A stretch of 64,000 bases of DNA from positions 62,001 through 126,000 of the forward strand of contig NZ_SNYO01000004.1 in NCBI RefSeq assembly GCF_004363095.1. The letters run 5' to 3'. The position numbers were made by a program, and so were the translations under genes. The DNA comes from Actinomycetospora succinea (GTDB taxonomy: Bacteria; Actinomycetota; Actinomycetes; Mycobacteriales; Pseudonocardiaceae). The notes beneath the pieces are model-generated. The model was not told where the DNA came from, ran no database searches, and saw only the letters and a program-made list of their open reading frames with translations. This document shows positions 51,725-62,188 of this stretch, in pieces; position 1 is the stretch's first letter, and each line of letters opens with the position of its first letter.

Positions 51725-52591
51725 ATGCTGGGGAACGCCCTGATCGGGCTGCGCGAGGGGCTGGAGGCCTCCCTCGTCGTCAGCATCCTCGTGGCGTTCC
51801 TGGTCCGGACCGACCGGCGGCGCGAGCTGCCGAAGGTCTGGTTCGGCGTCGGCGTGGCGATCGCGGTGAGCGTCGGCGTCACCCTCGCCCTGACGCTGTC
51901 CCAGCAGGCGCTGACGTTCGAGGCCCAGGAGGCGCTCGGCGGCTCGCTCTCGATCATCGCGGTCGGCTTCGTCACCTGGATGATCTTCTGGATGCGCCGG
52001 GTCGGGCGCACCATCGCCACCGAGCTCGAGGGCGGCCTGGAGAAGGCGATCGCGATGGGATCCGTCGCCGTCGTCGTCATGGCCGCCCTGGCCGTCGGGC
52101 GTGAGGGCCTCGAGACGGCGGTGTTCTTCTTCGCGGCGGCGCAGGCCGCGGGGGAGACCACGGGCCCGCTGATCGGCTTCCTGCTCGGCATCGCCGTGGC
52201 CGTCGTGCTCGCGTACCTGATCTACCGCGGCGCGGTGAAGCTGAACCTCGGGAAGTTCTTCACGGTCACCGGCATCCTGCTGATCTTCGTCGCGGCGGGC
52301 ATCCTCGCCTACGGCGTCCACGACCTGCAGGAGGCCGGCATCCTGCCCGGCCTGAACACGCTCGCGTTCGACGTCAGCGCCGTGATCCCGGCCGACTCCT
52401 GGTACGGGACGCTGCTCAAGGGCGTCTTCAACTTCTCCCCGCAGACCACGGTCCTCGAGGCCGTGGTGTGGGTGCTCTACGTGGCGATCGTGCTGACGCT
52501 GTTCGTACGCAAGCCGCGACGCCGCGAGGCGCCGTCCCCGGGCGGCAGCGCCACCGGCAGCTCCACCGACGCCGCCGACACGAGGGCCTGA
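51725..52591 (+). CDS. efeU: Ferrous iron permease EfeU (FTR1 family)
   Basis: The 288-residue protein has about seven membrane helices. The two REGLE motifs that bind iron are present: LREGLEASLVV in helix 1 and VGREGLETAVFF in helix 4. It carries iron across the membrane. Next come EfeO and EfeB, completing an EfeUOB system. ATG 51725 follows GAGAGGACGCC. Iron-box-like sites lie just upstream. Confidence 0.95.
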   Translation: MLGNALIGLREGLEASLVVSILVAFLVRTDRRRELPKVWFGVGVAIAVSVGVTLALTLSQQALTFEAQEALGGSLSIIAVGFVTWMIFWMRRVGRTIATELEGGLEKAIAMGSVAVVVMAALAVGREGLETAVFFFAAAQAAGETTGPLIGFLLGIAVAVVLAYLIYRGAVKLNLGKFFTVTGILLIFVAAGILAYGVHDLQEAGILPGLNTLAFDVSAVIPADSWYGTLLKGVFNFSPQTTVLEAVVWVLYVAIVLTLFVRKPRRREAPSPGGSATGSSTDAADTRA

Positions 52592-52669
52592 ACCCGCCGT
52601 CCCCCGACGGTCCCCGAGATCCGAGAAGAAGCCGGCGTGCACCGCCGCGCGCCCCCCTGGAGGAGAACG

Positions 52670-53845
52670 ATGGCCCGCAGGATCCTCGCCGCCCGAGACG
52701 GAGCGAAGCGCAGCTCGACCGTCGTGCTCGGAGCGGCCCTGGCGATGCTCGCGCTCGCCGCGTGCACGAGCACCGCACCACCGCCCCCGGGCGCGGGCGG
52801 TCAGGGCGGGCCCATCCAGGTCCAGGCCTCCGACACTGCCTGCCAGGTCTCGGCGACCGAGGCGCCCGCCGGCAACATCTCGTTCGCCGTGCAGAACACC
52901 GGCACCAAGGTGACCGAGTTCTACGTCTACGGCGCCGGCGACCGGATCGTCGGCGAGGTCGAGAACATCGGCCCCGGCCTGTCGCGCCAGCTGATCGTCG
53001 AGGTCCCGCAGGGCGGCCAGTACACGACGGCCTGCAAGCCCGGCATGGTCGGCGACGGCATCCGCGCGCCGTTCACCGTCACCGGCAACACCGCGGGCTC
53101 GACCTCGCAGGACGCGCTGCTCGCCTCGGCCGTCGCGGGCTACCAGCGATACACCAACTCCCAGATCGAGGCCGGCATCGCGCGGACCCAGGAGTTCGTC
53201 GATGCGGTCAAGGCCGGGAACGTCGAGCAGGCCAAGGCGCTCTTCCCCGTCTCGCGCACCTACTGGGAGCGCGTCGAGCCGGTGGCCGAGTCGTTCGGCG
53301 ACATCGACCCGCGCGTCGACGGCCGCGAGGACGACGAGCGCGACCCGGGCGTGGCGTGGACCGGCTACCACCGCCTGGAGAAGGACCTGTGGGTCACGGG
53401 CCTGCAGCCCGACTCGGCCGCGATCGGCGACCAGCTGATGGCCGACCTGCGCGACCTGCAGACGCGCGCCGCCACCGTCCAGCTCACCCCAGTGCAGCTG
53501 GCCAACGGCGCCAAGGAGCTGCTCGACGAGGTCGCCACCGGCAAGATCACCGGTGAGGAGGACCGCTACTCGCACACCGACCTGTGGGACTTCCGCGCCA
53601 ACGTCGACGGCTCGCAGGCGGCGGTCGCGGCGCTGCGCCCCGCCATCGACCAGCGCGACCCGGCGCTGGGCCCGACACTGGACCAGCGCTTCGCGGACGT
53701 CGACGCCGTGCTCGAGCAGTACCGATCGGGCGACGGGTACGTCCTCTACACCCAACTGACCGAGCAGGACAAGCAGCGCATGACCCAGGCCGTCGACGCC
53801 CTCGGCGAGCCCGTCAGCCAGGTCGCCGGCCTGGTGGCCGCATGA
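52670..53845 (+). CDS. efeO: Iron uptake lipoprotein EfeO with cupredoxin and peptidase-M75 domains
   Basis: The 391-residue protein has a lipoprotein signal ending LALAACTS and an N-terminal cupredoxin-like domain (VQASDTACQVS, TNTGTKVTEF-type strand). The helical M75/imelysin-like domain has the metal site GYHRLEKDLW (HxxE). EfeO binds iron outside the membrane and passes it to EfeU. ATG 52670 follows GGAGGAGAACG. The gap to efeU is 78 bases. Confidence 0.95.
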   Translation: MARRILAARDGAKRSSTVVLGAALAMLALAACTSTAPPPPGAGGQGGPIQVQASDTACQVSATEAPAGNISFAVQNTGTKVTEFYVYGAGDRIVGEVENIGPGLSRQLIVEVPQGGQYTTACKPGMVGDGIRAPFTVTGNTAGSTSQDALLASAVAGYQRYTNSQIEAGIARTQEFVDAVKAGNVEQAKALFPVSRTYWERVEPVAESFGDIDPRVDGREDDERDPGVAWTGYHRLEKDLWVTGLQPDSAAIGDQLMADLRDLQTRAATVQLTPVQLANGAKELLDEVATGKITGEEDRYSHTDLWDFRANVDGSQAAVAALRPAIDQRDPALGPTLDQRFADVDAVLEQYRSGDGYVLYTQLTEQDKQRMTQAVDALGEPVSQVAGLVAA

Positions 53846-53858
53846 CGAGAAGGACCGC

Positions 53859-55097
53859 ATGACCCGCTCCGGACTGCGTGGTGTGTCCCGGCGCCGGCTC
53901 CTCGGATGGACCGGCGCCGGGGCCGCCCTGGCCGGGGCCGGCGCGGTCGCCGGCTTCGCCGCCGGCGAGTCGGCCGTGGACGCGCCACCCGACCCCTCGG
54001 GCGGCGTCGTCCCGTTCCGCGGCCCGCACCAGGCCGGGATCGTCACCCCGGCCCAGGACCGGCTGCACTTCGTCGCCCTGGACCTGACGACGACCGACCG
54101 CCGGGCCGTGACCAGCCTCCTGCAGCGGTGGACGACCGCCGCGGAACGGATGGCCGCCGGCGCCGAGGCGGCGCCCGGCGGGGCGGTCAACCGCAACCCG
54201 GAGGCCCCGCCGAGCGACACGGGCGAGGCGCTGGGCCTGCCCGCGTCGGCGCTGACGATCACGTTCGGGGTCGGCGGGAGCCTGCTCGACAAGCTCGGCA
54301 TCCCGCGCCCGCCCGAGCTCGCCGACCTGCCCCCGTTCCAGCAGGACCAGCTCGACCCCGCGTTCTCCGGCGGCGACCTGTGCCTGCAGGCGTGCGCCAA
54401 CGACCCCCAGGTCGCGGTGCACGCCGTCCGCAACCTCGTCCGCATGGGATTCGGGACGACGTCGGTGCGCTGGTCGCAGCTCGGGTTCGGGCGGACGTCG
54501 TCGACGTCGACCGCCCAGCAGACCCACCGCAACCTCTTCGGCTTCAAGGACGGCACCAACAACCTCAAGGCCGAGGAGGGCGCGCTGCTCGACGAGCACG
54601 TCTGGGTGCCGCCGCAGCAGGGTCCGGCGTGGCTGACGGGCGGCACGTACCTCGTGGCGCGCCGGATCTCGATGCACGTGGAGACCTGGGACCGCACGTC
54701 GCTGGCCGAGCAGGAGTCGCTGACCGGGCGCACGAAGGGCGAGGGCGCGCCGATCGGGCAGGCGCAGGAGTTCGACCTCCCGAACCTGGGGCCGGGCTCG
54801 CCGATCGGGGCCGACGCGCACATCCGCCTCGCGTCGGCGCAGAACAACGGCGGCGCGAAGATCCTGCGTCGCGGCTACAACTTCGTCGACGGCTCCGACG
54901 GGCTCGGGCACCTCAACGCCGGCCTGTTCTTCGTCGCCTTCATGCGCGACCCGCACCGGCAGTTCGTGCCCATGCAGAGCCAGCTGGCCCGCTACGACAA
55001 GATGATGGAGTACATCGACCACACGGGGTCGGCGGTGTTCGCGGTCCCGCCGGGGCTCGCCGACGGCGCCTTCTGGGGGCAGTCGCTGCTGGGGTGA
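53859..55097 (+). CDS. efeB: Dye-decolourising peroxidase EfeB (deferrochelatase)
   Basis: The 412-residue protein has a twin-arginine signal (SRRRLLGWTGAGAALAGAGA), so it is exported folded with haem. The DyP domain has the GxxDG motif FGFKDGTNN with the catalytic Asp, and a proximal His region near VARRISMHVETW. EfeB oxidises or extracts iron from haem for the EfeUO system. ATG 53859 is 13 bases after efeO. Confidence 0.95.
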   Translation: MTRSGLRGVSRRRLLGWTGAGAALAGAGAVAGFAAGESAVDAPPDPSGGVVPFRGPHQAGIVTPAQDRLHFVALDLTTTDRRAVTSLLQRWTTAAERMAAGAEAAPGGAVNRNPEAPPSDTGEALGLPASALTITFGVGGSLLDKLGIPRPPELADLPPFQQDQLDPAFSGGDLCLQACANDPQVAVHAVRNLVRMGFGTTSVRWSQLGFGRTSSTSTAQQTHRNLFGFKDGTNNLKAEEGALLDEHVWVPPQQGPAWLTGGTYLVARRISMHVETWDRTSLAEQESLTGRTKGEGAPIGQAQEFDLPNLGPGSPIGADAHIRLASAQNNGGAKILRRGYNFVDGSDGLGHLNAGLFFVAFMRDPHRQFVPMQSQLARYDKMMEYIDHTGSAVFAVPPGLADGAFWGQSLLG

Positions 55098-55129
55098 CGA
55101 CCCTGGCGAGGGCGGGATCCACCGCCCCG

Positions 55130-55135
55130 TAATCT
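55130..55135 (+). promoter_or_regulatory. -10 element for a leaderless lpqU-like transcript
   Basis: TAATCT ends eight bases before ATG 55144 and no ribosome site is present. Confidence 0.45.
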
Positions 55136-55143
55136 CCCTCTCG

Positions 55144-56055
55144 ATGAGCGCGCCCACCGATCGGGACCCGGGTTCCCGCGACCGCCTGCCGTCGCCGCGC
55201 CGGTCGACGGTGCGCAGCGGCACCGAGGGGGAGCAGGCCCCGCCCCCGCGGCGCCGGCTCGCGGTGCTGGGCCGCCTCGGGCTCGTCGTCGTCCTGCTCC
55301 TCGCGGTGGTCGCGACGGTCGTGCTGGTCAACCACCAGGGCGAGTTCGGGCGCGAGGACGCGGGCGCCGAGGAGATCCCCGCACTCGAGGTCGAGCCGGC
55401 GCCCGTCGCGCTGGGCACCGTCGCCCAGCCGGGCGCGCTGGCCGTGCCGACGCTCGGGGGCGGCGCCGCGACCGGGGCCGCGCCGACGAGCGGCTCGCTC
55501 GCGAGCTGGTCGGAGGGCATCGCGAGCCGCGCCGACGTCCCCGCCCGCGCGCTGCGGGCCTACGGCGCCGCCGACCAGGCCGTGAAGCGCGAGGAGCCCG
55601 ACTGCAACCTGTCGTGGGTCACGATCGCCGGCCTCGCGCGCATCGAGTCCAACCACGGCCGGTACCGGGGCGCCTCGATCGCCGACAACGGTGACGTCAC
55701 CCCGCGGGTGATCGGCGTCCCCCTCGACGGCACGGGCGGCAACCGGACCATCGGCGACACCGACCGCGGCGTCCTCGACGGCGACGCGACGCTCGACCGC
55801 GCCGTCGGCCCGCTGCAGTTCATCCCGTCGACGTGGGCGAAGTGGCGCTCGGACGGCAACGGCGACGGCGTCGCCGACCCGAACAACATCGACGACGCGG
55901 CCCTCGCGGCCGGGCGCTACCTCTGCGCGGGCGGGCGCGACCTCGCGACCGGCCCGGGCTGGCGCTCCGCGGTGCTGTCGTACAACAACTCCGACGAGTA
56001 CGGCCGCCGCGTCTACGCCGCCGCCGACCAGTACGCCCGCGCCAGCCAGGGGTAG
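55144..56055 (+). CDS. LpqU-like lytic transglycosylase
   Basis: The 303-residue protein has a charged N-terminus, one membrane helix (RLGLVVVLLLAVVATVVLV) and a soluble-lytic-transglycosylase domain. The catalytic Glu is in ARIESNHGRYRG, with AVGPLQFIPSTWAKW and AVLSYNNSDEYGRRV following. It should cut peptidoglycan strands outside the membrane. Gene order matches LpqU, but here it is anchored by a helix with no lipobox. The start is probably leaderless. Confidence 0.9.
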   Translation: MSAPTDRDPGSRDRLPSPRRSTVRSGTEGEQAPPPRRRLAVLGRLGLVVVLLLAVVATVVLVNHQGEFGREDAGAEEIPALEVEPAPVALGTVAQPGALAVPTLGGGAATGAAPTSGSLASWSEGIASRADVPARALRAYGAADQAVKREEPDCNLSWVTIAGLARIESNHGRYRGASIADNGDVTPRVIGVPLDGTGGNRTIGDTDRGVLDGDATLDRAVGPLQFIPSTWAKWRSDGNGDGVADPNNIDDAALAAGRYLCAGGRDLATGPGWRSAVLSYNNSDEYGRRVYAAADQYARASQG

Positions 56056-56056
56056 G

Positions 56057-56506
56057 TCACGCTCCGCGGTCCGCGCGCACGGCGATGTTGGCGCTGACCT
56101 CGCCCAGCGCCTCCTGGTACTCCGGGCGCGGGTCCATCGCCGCCGCCATCCGCAGCTGCGTGCGCGCCTCGACCAGCCGGCTCTGGCGCTGCAGCGTGCG
56201 GCCCAGCGCGAAGCGCGCGTAGTGGTCGGACGGGTCGAGCTCCAGCACGCGCAGGAAGCCCTCCTCGGCGCGCCGGAACTGCGCCGACGCGAGGTAGGCG
56301 CGCGCGGCGAGCAGGTGCACGGACGCGGCGGCCTGCTCGGTCTCCAGCAGCGGCGCGAGGGCCTTCAGCGCGTCGAGCGGGCGCCGGCGTTCGAGGAGAT
56401 CCTCGGCGCGACGGAACTCGGCCACTGCCCCCCTCGGGTCCAGCTCCGCTCCGCTCCGTGTTCCGGGGCTGTCCGATTCGGCGGGGTCGTGCTGCGCGGC
56501 GGACAT
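56057..56506 (-). CDS. Tetratricopeptide-repeat protein
   Basis: The 149-residue protein has three or more TPR-type helix pairs (AVAEFRRAEDLLERRRPLDALKAL, VHLLAARAYLASAQFRRAEEGFLRVLELDPSD, ARFALGRTLQRQSRLVEARTQLRMAAAMDP). TPRs bind other proteins. It is alone on the minus strand within the plus-strand core cluster, convergent with the lpqU-like gene. ATG 56506 is the first plausible start. Confidence 0.88.
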   Translation of the reverse strand: MSAAQHDPAESDSPGTRSGAELDPRGAVAEFRRAEDLLERRRPLDALKALAPLLETEQAAASVHLLAARAYLASAQFRRAEEGFLRVLELDPSDHYARFALGRTLQRQSRLVEARTQLRMAAAMDPRPEYQEALGEVSANIAVRADRGA

Positions 56507-56520
56507 CTAGGTCACCGTAG

Positions 56521-57981
<1,461 letters not shown>

Positions 57982-57986
57982 GCGGC

Positions 57987-58652
57987 GTGCCCGCCGACCG
58001 CAGCACCTCCGACGGCGAGGGCCCGGCCGACCGTTCGTCGGGTCGGTCCGGGACGTCGCGCGGACGCGGTCGGCGGGGCGCGACGCCGGCGAAGCGCACC
58101 ACGGGCGCGTCGTCGCCGACGCGCTCGCGCACCCGCGCCCGCCAGGGACCCCGGCGCGACCCGCAGCGCGTCGTGCGGCGGCGTCCGCTGCGCGTCCCCA
58201 CCGGCACGGCCGCCGCGGCCGCGCGCGCCCGTCGCGCCGCCCAGGCCACCGGGGGCGCGCTCGGGCTCTCGACGGCACGCCGCGCCGCGGTGCTCGCCGT
58301 CGTCGTGTGCGCGGTGGCGCTGACGGTCGCGGTGCCGCTGCGCAACTACGTCACCCAGCGCCACGAGCTGGCCGCCGTCGCCGCCGAGCAGGAGCGCCTC
58401 GCCGGCGACGTCCGCACGCTGACCGACGAGCGCGCCGCCCTGCGCGACCCCGCCCACGTCGAGGCCCTGGCCCGCGAGCGCCTCGGCTACGCGCGGCCGG
58501 GCGAGGTCCCGTACCGCGTGCAGCTGCCGGGCGACGCCGGCCGGCCCCGCGACCCCCGCGACACCGACCCACGTGCCGGGCTCCCGCCCGCCGAGGCCGA
58601 GCTGCCCTGGTACGCCCGCGTCGCGCGGACGACCCTGGGCACCACCCCGTGA
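57987..58652 (+). CDS. Septum formation initiator family protein (DivIC/FtsB-like)
   Basis: The 221-residue protein has a long Arg-rich cytoplasmic N-terminus, one membrane helix (AAVLAVVVCAVALTVAVPL), and an outside coiled coil (HELAAVAAEQERLAGDVRTL) followed by ARERLGYARPGEVPYRV, the DivIC signature. It takes part in the division complex with FtsL and FtsQ. GTG 57987 is five bases after eno. The stop overlaps the next gene. Confidence 0.92.
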   Translation: MPADRSTSDGEGPADRSSGRSGTSRGRGRRGATPAKRTTGASSPTRSRTRARQGPRRDPQRVVRRRPLRVPTGTAAAAARARRAAQATGGALGLSTARRAAVLAVVVCAVALTVAVPLRNYVTQRHELAAVAAEQERLAGDVRTLTDERAALRDPAHVEALARERLGYARPGEVPYRVQLPGDAGRPRDPRDTDPRAGLPPAEAELPWYARVARTTLGTTP

Positions 58653-59179
58653 GCGAGCCGGGCGACCTGCCGACCGACGCCGACCGCGACGCCGTCGCCG
58701 CGCAGATCGGCCGGCGTCCCCGCGGGCTGCGCCGCGTCGCGCACCGCTGTCCGTGCGGGCTGCCCGACGTCGTCGAGACCGCGCCGCGCCTCGAGGACGG
58801 CACCCCGTTCCCGACGCTCTACTACGCGACGTGCCCGCGCCTGACCTCGCGGATCGGCACGCTCGAGGCCGACGGGCTCATGCGCGAGCAGACCGAGCGG
58901 CTCGCCACCGACGCCGACTTCGCCGCCCGCTACGCGAAGGCGCACGCCGACTACCTCGCCGAGCGCGACGCGATCGAGTCGCTGGGCACCGACGTCAGCG
59001 CCGGCGGCATGCCCGAGCGGGTGAAGTGCCTGCACGTCCACGTCGCCCACACGCTGGCCCGCGGTTCCGGCGTGAACCCCGCGGGCGACGAGGCGCTCGA
59101 CGCGCTCGACGCCTGGTGGCAGGCCGGGCCGTGCGTCGGCCCCGGATCCGACGCAGCACGCGCCGACCCCTCGGGCTGA
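58649..59179 (+). CDS. DUF501-family protein
   Basis: The 176-residue protein has the DUF501 pattern: QIGRRPRGLRRVAHRCPCGLPDVVETAPRLEDGTPFPTLYY and the C-terminal MPERVKCLHVHVAHTLARG. Conserved Cys and His residues suggest a metal site. The function is unknown, but the family is fixed between divIC-like and ppx in many actinomycetes. GTG 58649 overlaps the upstream stop in GTGA. Confidence 0.93.
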   Translation: MSEPGDLPTDADRDAVAAQIGRRPRGLRRVAHRCPCGLPDVVETAPRLEDGTPFPTLYYATCPRLTSRIGTLEADGLMREQTERLATDADFAARYAKAHADYLAERDAIESLGTDVSAGGMPERVKCLHVHVAHTLARGSGVNPAGDEALDALDAWWQAGPCVGPGSDAARADPSG

Positions 59180-59228
59180 CGTCCGCAGCCCCACACGGCG
59201 ACGCCGGGGCCGGGGCGGGAGGCACGCA

Positions 59229-59248
59229 CCGTGGCGAGCGCGCCACGG
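59229..59248 (+). terminator. Perfect hairpin after the DUF501 gene
   Basis: CCGTGGCG and CGCCACGG pair fully around AGCG, 49 bases after the DUF501 stop. Confidence 0.55.
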
Positions 59249-59440
59249 AACGGTGGCGCTGCCCCCTGGCCCGGTCACGACCCCCGTCCCAGATTGATCG
59301 TGGCCGTCCGGCAGACCAGACTGGAGGAGCCGGTTCCCCCGACCGGCGCAGCGTGACGGTGCGGACGGCCCGCCGCGCGACCGGGCGACGACCCGCCGCA
59401 TGGCGCCCTCTCGAGGCTGCCCGACGGGTGGTTCGCCCGC

Positions 59441-59491
59441 GGACCGGTCGCCGGACGGCCCCTCCCGCCGGGGGCGTCCGGCGACCGGTCC
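59441..59491. repeat. 51-base near-perfect hairpin upstream of ppx
   Basis: GGACCGGTCGCCGGACG and its exact reverse complement form a 17-base stem. After one G-G mismatch four more C-G pairs close a seven-base loop. It ends 109 bases before the ppx start. Confidence 0.75.
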
Positions 59492-59600
59492 GACACGCCG
59501 CGTCACCGGGTGCCCCCCGCGCACGGCACGGACCCGGGGACGTCAGTAGCGTCGTCTCCAGCCCGGTCCACCGGGGAGGCGTCTGGTGCAGGGAGCGCCC

Positions 59601-60575
59601 ATGCCACGGGTCGCGGCCGTCGACTGCGGGACCAACTCGATCCGCCTGCTGGTGGCCGACGTGACGGTCCGCGAGGACGGCTCGGCATGGTTGCGCGACG
59701 TCCACCGGGAGATGCGCATCAACCGCCTCGGCCAGGGCGTCGACGCCACCGGCCGCCTCGCCCCGGAGTCGCTCGCACGGACGCGCGAGGCCATGAACGC
59801 GTACGCCGAGATGCTGCGCCGCCACGGCGTCGCGGTCGGCCCCGACACGGTGCGGGTCTGCGCGACCTCGGCGACGCGCGACGCGGAGAACCGCGAGGAG
59901 TTCTTCGGCGCGGTCCGGGAGGTGATCGGGGTCGACGCCGAGGTGATCACCGGTGACGAGGAGGCGCGGCTGTCGTTCGCCGGCGCCGTCGCCGACCTCG
60001 ACCCCGACGAGGGCCCGTTCGTCGTCGCCGACGTCGGCGGCGGCTCCACCGAGCTCGTCACCGGGACCTGGGACGCCGTGAACGCCGAGATCACCGGGGC
60101 CCGCTCCACCGACGTGGGCTGCGTGCGGCTGACCGAGAAGTTCCTGCACGACGACCCGCCGAGCGCCGCACAGACCGCCGAGGCCGAGGAGTTCACGCGC
60201 GCCACGCTCGCGCCGGCGTTCACCGAGGTCGCGGTCGGCGACGTCCAGACCTGGGTGGCCGTCGCGGGCACGGCGACCACGCTCGCCGCCGTCGCGATGG
60301 ACCTGCGCACCTACGACCCCGAGCGCATCCACCTCTCGCGCCTCGGCCTCGACGACGTGCGGGCCACCGCCCGGCGCCTCGAGGGGATGCCGCGCGACGA
60401 GCGGGCCGCGCTCGGGCCGATGCACCCGGGCCGCGTCGACGTCATCGGCGGCGGGTCGCTGGTGATGCGGGTGCTCGCCGACGAGCTGGCCGAGCGCGCC
60501 GACATCACGGAGCTGGTGATCTCCGAGCACGACATCCTCGACGGGATCGCGCGGGCGCTCGCCGCCCGCTGGTGA
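59601..60575 (+). CDS. Ppx/GppA-family exopolyphosphatase
   Basis: The 324-residue protein has the sugar kinase/actin fold of Ppx/GppA: VAAVDCGTNSIRLLVADV, ATSATRDAENREEF, VVADVGGGSTELV, and VAGTATTLAAVAM. Only the two N-terminal domains are present, as in the short mycobacterial Ppx2-type proteins. It cleaves phosphate from polyphosphate or pppGpp. ATG 59601 follows GGGAGCGCCC; an in-frame GTG at 59586 is less likely. Confidence 0.93.
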   Translation: MPRVAAVDCGTNSIRLLVADVTVREDGSAWLRDVHREMRINRLGQGVDATGRLAPESLARTREAMNAYAEMLRRHGVAVGPDTVRVCATSATRDAENREEFFGAVREVIGVDAEVITGDEEARLSFAGAVADLDPDEGPFVVADVGGGSTELVTGTWDAVNAEITGARSTDVGCVRLTEKFLHDDPPSAAQTAEAEEFTRATLAPAFTEVAVGDVQTWVAVAGTATTLAAVAMDLRTYDPERIHLSRLGLDDVRATARRLEGMPRDERAALGPMHPGRVDVIGGGSLVMRVLADELAERADITELVISEHDILDGIARALAARW

Positions 60576-60582
60576 CGGCCTG

Positions 60583-61221
60583 ATGACGGCCCAGCCCGCG
60601 TACCCGCCCGGGGCGGGGGTGCTGCCGCTCGCGGCGCTGGTGCTGGCCCGGCGCGTGCGGGCGCTGGTGGCCGTCACCGTCGTCAACACGACGGTCCTGG
60701 CGGTCGCCGCCTGGCTGATCGGGAACGGTCCGACGCTGCCGAGCGTGGCCGCCTTCGCCGCGCACCTCGCGATCTCGCTCGGCGCCGCGCTGCCGGTGCG
60801 CTGGCAGTTCGCGGGCGACCCGGCGCGCCGCGAGCACCGCGCCGTGCGCGCGATGACCGTGTCGTTCGTGATCCTCGCGGTGTACAGCGCGGTCGACGCC
60901 GTCGTGGACGCGCTCGCGCCGGCCCGGCCGGGGGAGACGCTCGTCGGCGGCGTCCTCGGCCTCCTCGCGGCCGTCGCGCTGCCGGTGCTGGTGGCGCTGG
61001 ACGCGCGGACCTCGCGCGCGGAGGGCGCGGACCGCGACCCGAGGGTCCGCCCCGCCGCCCCGCCGGTGCTGGTGGTGGCGCTGTGCGCGGTCCTGGTCGC
61101 GGCCTCCGGCGTCGACCTGCTCGCGAGCACCGTCGTCGCCCCGTCGATCGCGGCGCCCGCGGTGTCGGCGGTCGTGGCGGTGCTCGCCGCACGGGAGGCC
61201 TGGGGTGCCTGGTACCGCTGA
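60583..61221 (+). CDS. Membrane protein, possible degenerate cation-efflux (CDF-like) domain
   Basis: The 212-residue protein has about six hydrophobic helices. The helix pattern and the closing segment ([21 protein letters not shown]) resemble the membrane domain of CDF cation transporters, which often end in VREGREAW. The metal-binding HxxxD and DxxxD sites of CDF proteins are not seen, so transport is doubtful. ATG 60583 is seven bases after ppx, so they share an operon. The stop overlaps the next start. Confidence 0.7.
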   Translation: MTAQPAYPPGAGVLPLAALVLARRVRALVAVTVVNTTVLAVAAWLIGNGPTLPSVAAFAAHLAISLGAALPVRWQFAGDPARREHRAVRAMTVSFVILAVYSAVDAVVDALAPARPGETLVGGVLGLLAAVALPVLVALDARTSRAEGADRDPRVRPAAPPVLVVALCAVLVAASGVDLLASTVVAPSIAAPAVSAVVAVLAAREAWGAWYR

Positions 61222-61996
61222 CACCGACCCGGCCACCGTGCCCGACCTGGCCGCCCTCGACACCGCCGTCGCCGACTGCCGCGCCTGCCCGCGGCTCGTC
61301 GCGTGGCGCGAGGAGGTCGCGGCGACCAAGCGCGCCGCGTTCCGCGACGAGACCTACTGGGGTCGCCCGGTGCCGGGCTTCGGCGCGACCGACGCCCGGC
61401 TGCTGATCGTGGGCCTGGCGCCGGCGGCGCACGGGGCGAACCGGACCGGGCGGATGTTCACCGGCGACCGCAGCGGCGACGTCCTCTACGCGGCCCTGCA
61501 CGCGGTGGGGCTGGCGTCGCAGCCGACGTCGGTCGCGATCGGCGACGGCCTGGAGCTCTTCGGGACCCGCATCACCGCCCCGGTGCGCTGCGCCCCGCCC
61601 GAGAACAAGCCGACGCCCGCCGAGCGCGACACCTGCCGGCCGTGGCTCGCCCGCGAGCTCGCGCTGCTGCGCGACACCGTGCGCGCCGTCGTCGTGCTCG
61701 GCGGCTTCGGGTGGCAGGCCCTGCTGCCCGTGCTGGCGACGCCGGACCCGGCGGGCGGGCACCCCGGCTGGGTGGTCCCCAGGCCGCGCCCGGCCTTCGG
61801 CCACGCCGCGCACGTGACGCTCGCGCCGGCCGACCCGGCGGCCGCGGCCCCGCTCGAGCTCTTCGGCTGCTACCACGTGAGCCAGCAGAACACCTTCACC
61901 GGACGCCTCACCCCGGCGATGCTCGAGGACGTCCTCGCGGCCGCCGCCACGTCCGCCGGCCTGGATCCCCGCCCTCCCCGAGACGACCACAGCTAG
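61205..61996 (+). CDS. Family-5 uracil-DNA glycosylase (UdgB type)
   Basis: The 263-residue protein has [15 protein letters not shown] with Cys ligands for an Fe-S cluster, the motif [31 protein letters not shown], and [17 protein letters not shown]. This is the UdgB pattern, which removes uracil and other deaminated bases from DNA and lacks the polar Asp/Asn of motif 1. GTG 61205 overlaps the previous gene by 17 bases. Confidence 0.93.
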   Translation: MPGTADTDPATVPDLAALDTAVADCRACPRLVAWREEVAATKRAAFRDETYWGRPVPGFGATDARLLIVGLAPAAHGANRTGRMFTGDRSGDVLYAALHAVGLASQPTSVAIGDGLELFGTRITAPVRCAPPENKPTPAERDTCRPWLARELALLRDTVRAVVVLGGFGWQALLPVLATPDPAGGHPGWVVPRPRPAFGHAAHVTLAPADPAAAAPLELFGCYHVSQQNTFTGRLTPAMLEDVLAAAATSAGLDPRPPRDDHS

Positions 61997-62114
61997 GCTG
62001 CCCAGCGGTTCCGGCAGCCGCCACGGTGTCGGGACCACTGGACGCGGCGCCGCAGGCCTGCAGGTCGGGCGACGAAGGAGTCCGAGCTGCCGGTTCGGCT
62101 TGCCGCGACTCCTG

Positions 62115-62188
62115 GCCCCTGTAGCCCAATCGGCAGAGGCAGGCGACTTAAAATCGCCGCAGTGTGGGTTCGAACCCCACCGGGGGCA
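62115..62188 (+). tRNA. tRNA with anticodon UAA (Leu codon UUA), short variable arm
   Basis: The 74-base gene has acceptor arms GCCCCTG/CGGGGGC, D arm around AATCGGCAGA, anticodon stem GGCGA/TCGCC with loop CTTAAAA, variable GCAGT, and T arm GTGGG-TTCGAAC-CCCAC. Anticodon UAA reads the Leu codon UUA. Leu tRNAs normally have a long variable arm, which is missing. The 3' CCA is not encoded. Confidence 0.85.

Larger units (their letters stand above)
59180..59600. other. Intergenic region before ppx with two strong hairpins
   Basis: This 421-base gap has no supported gene. It contains a terminator hairpin at 59229-59248 and a 51-base hairpin at 59441-59491. The promoter of ppx must lie in it, but I cannot place it firmly. 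Confidence 0.6.

Noticed and set aside
51683-54847. Minus-strand open frame of 1054 codons
   Set aside because: It is antisense to efeUOB, whose proteins are unmistakable.
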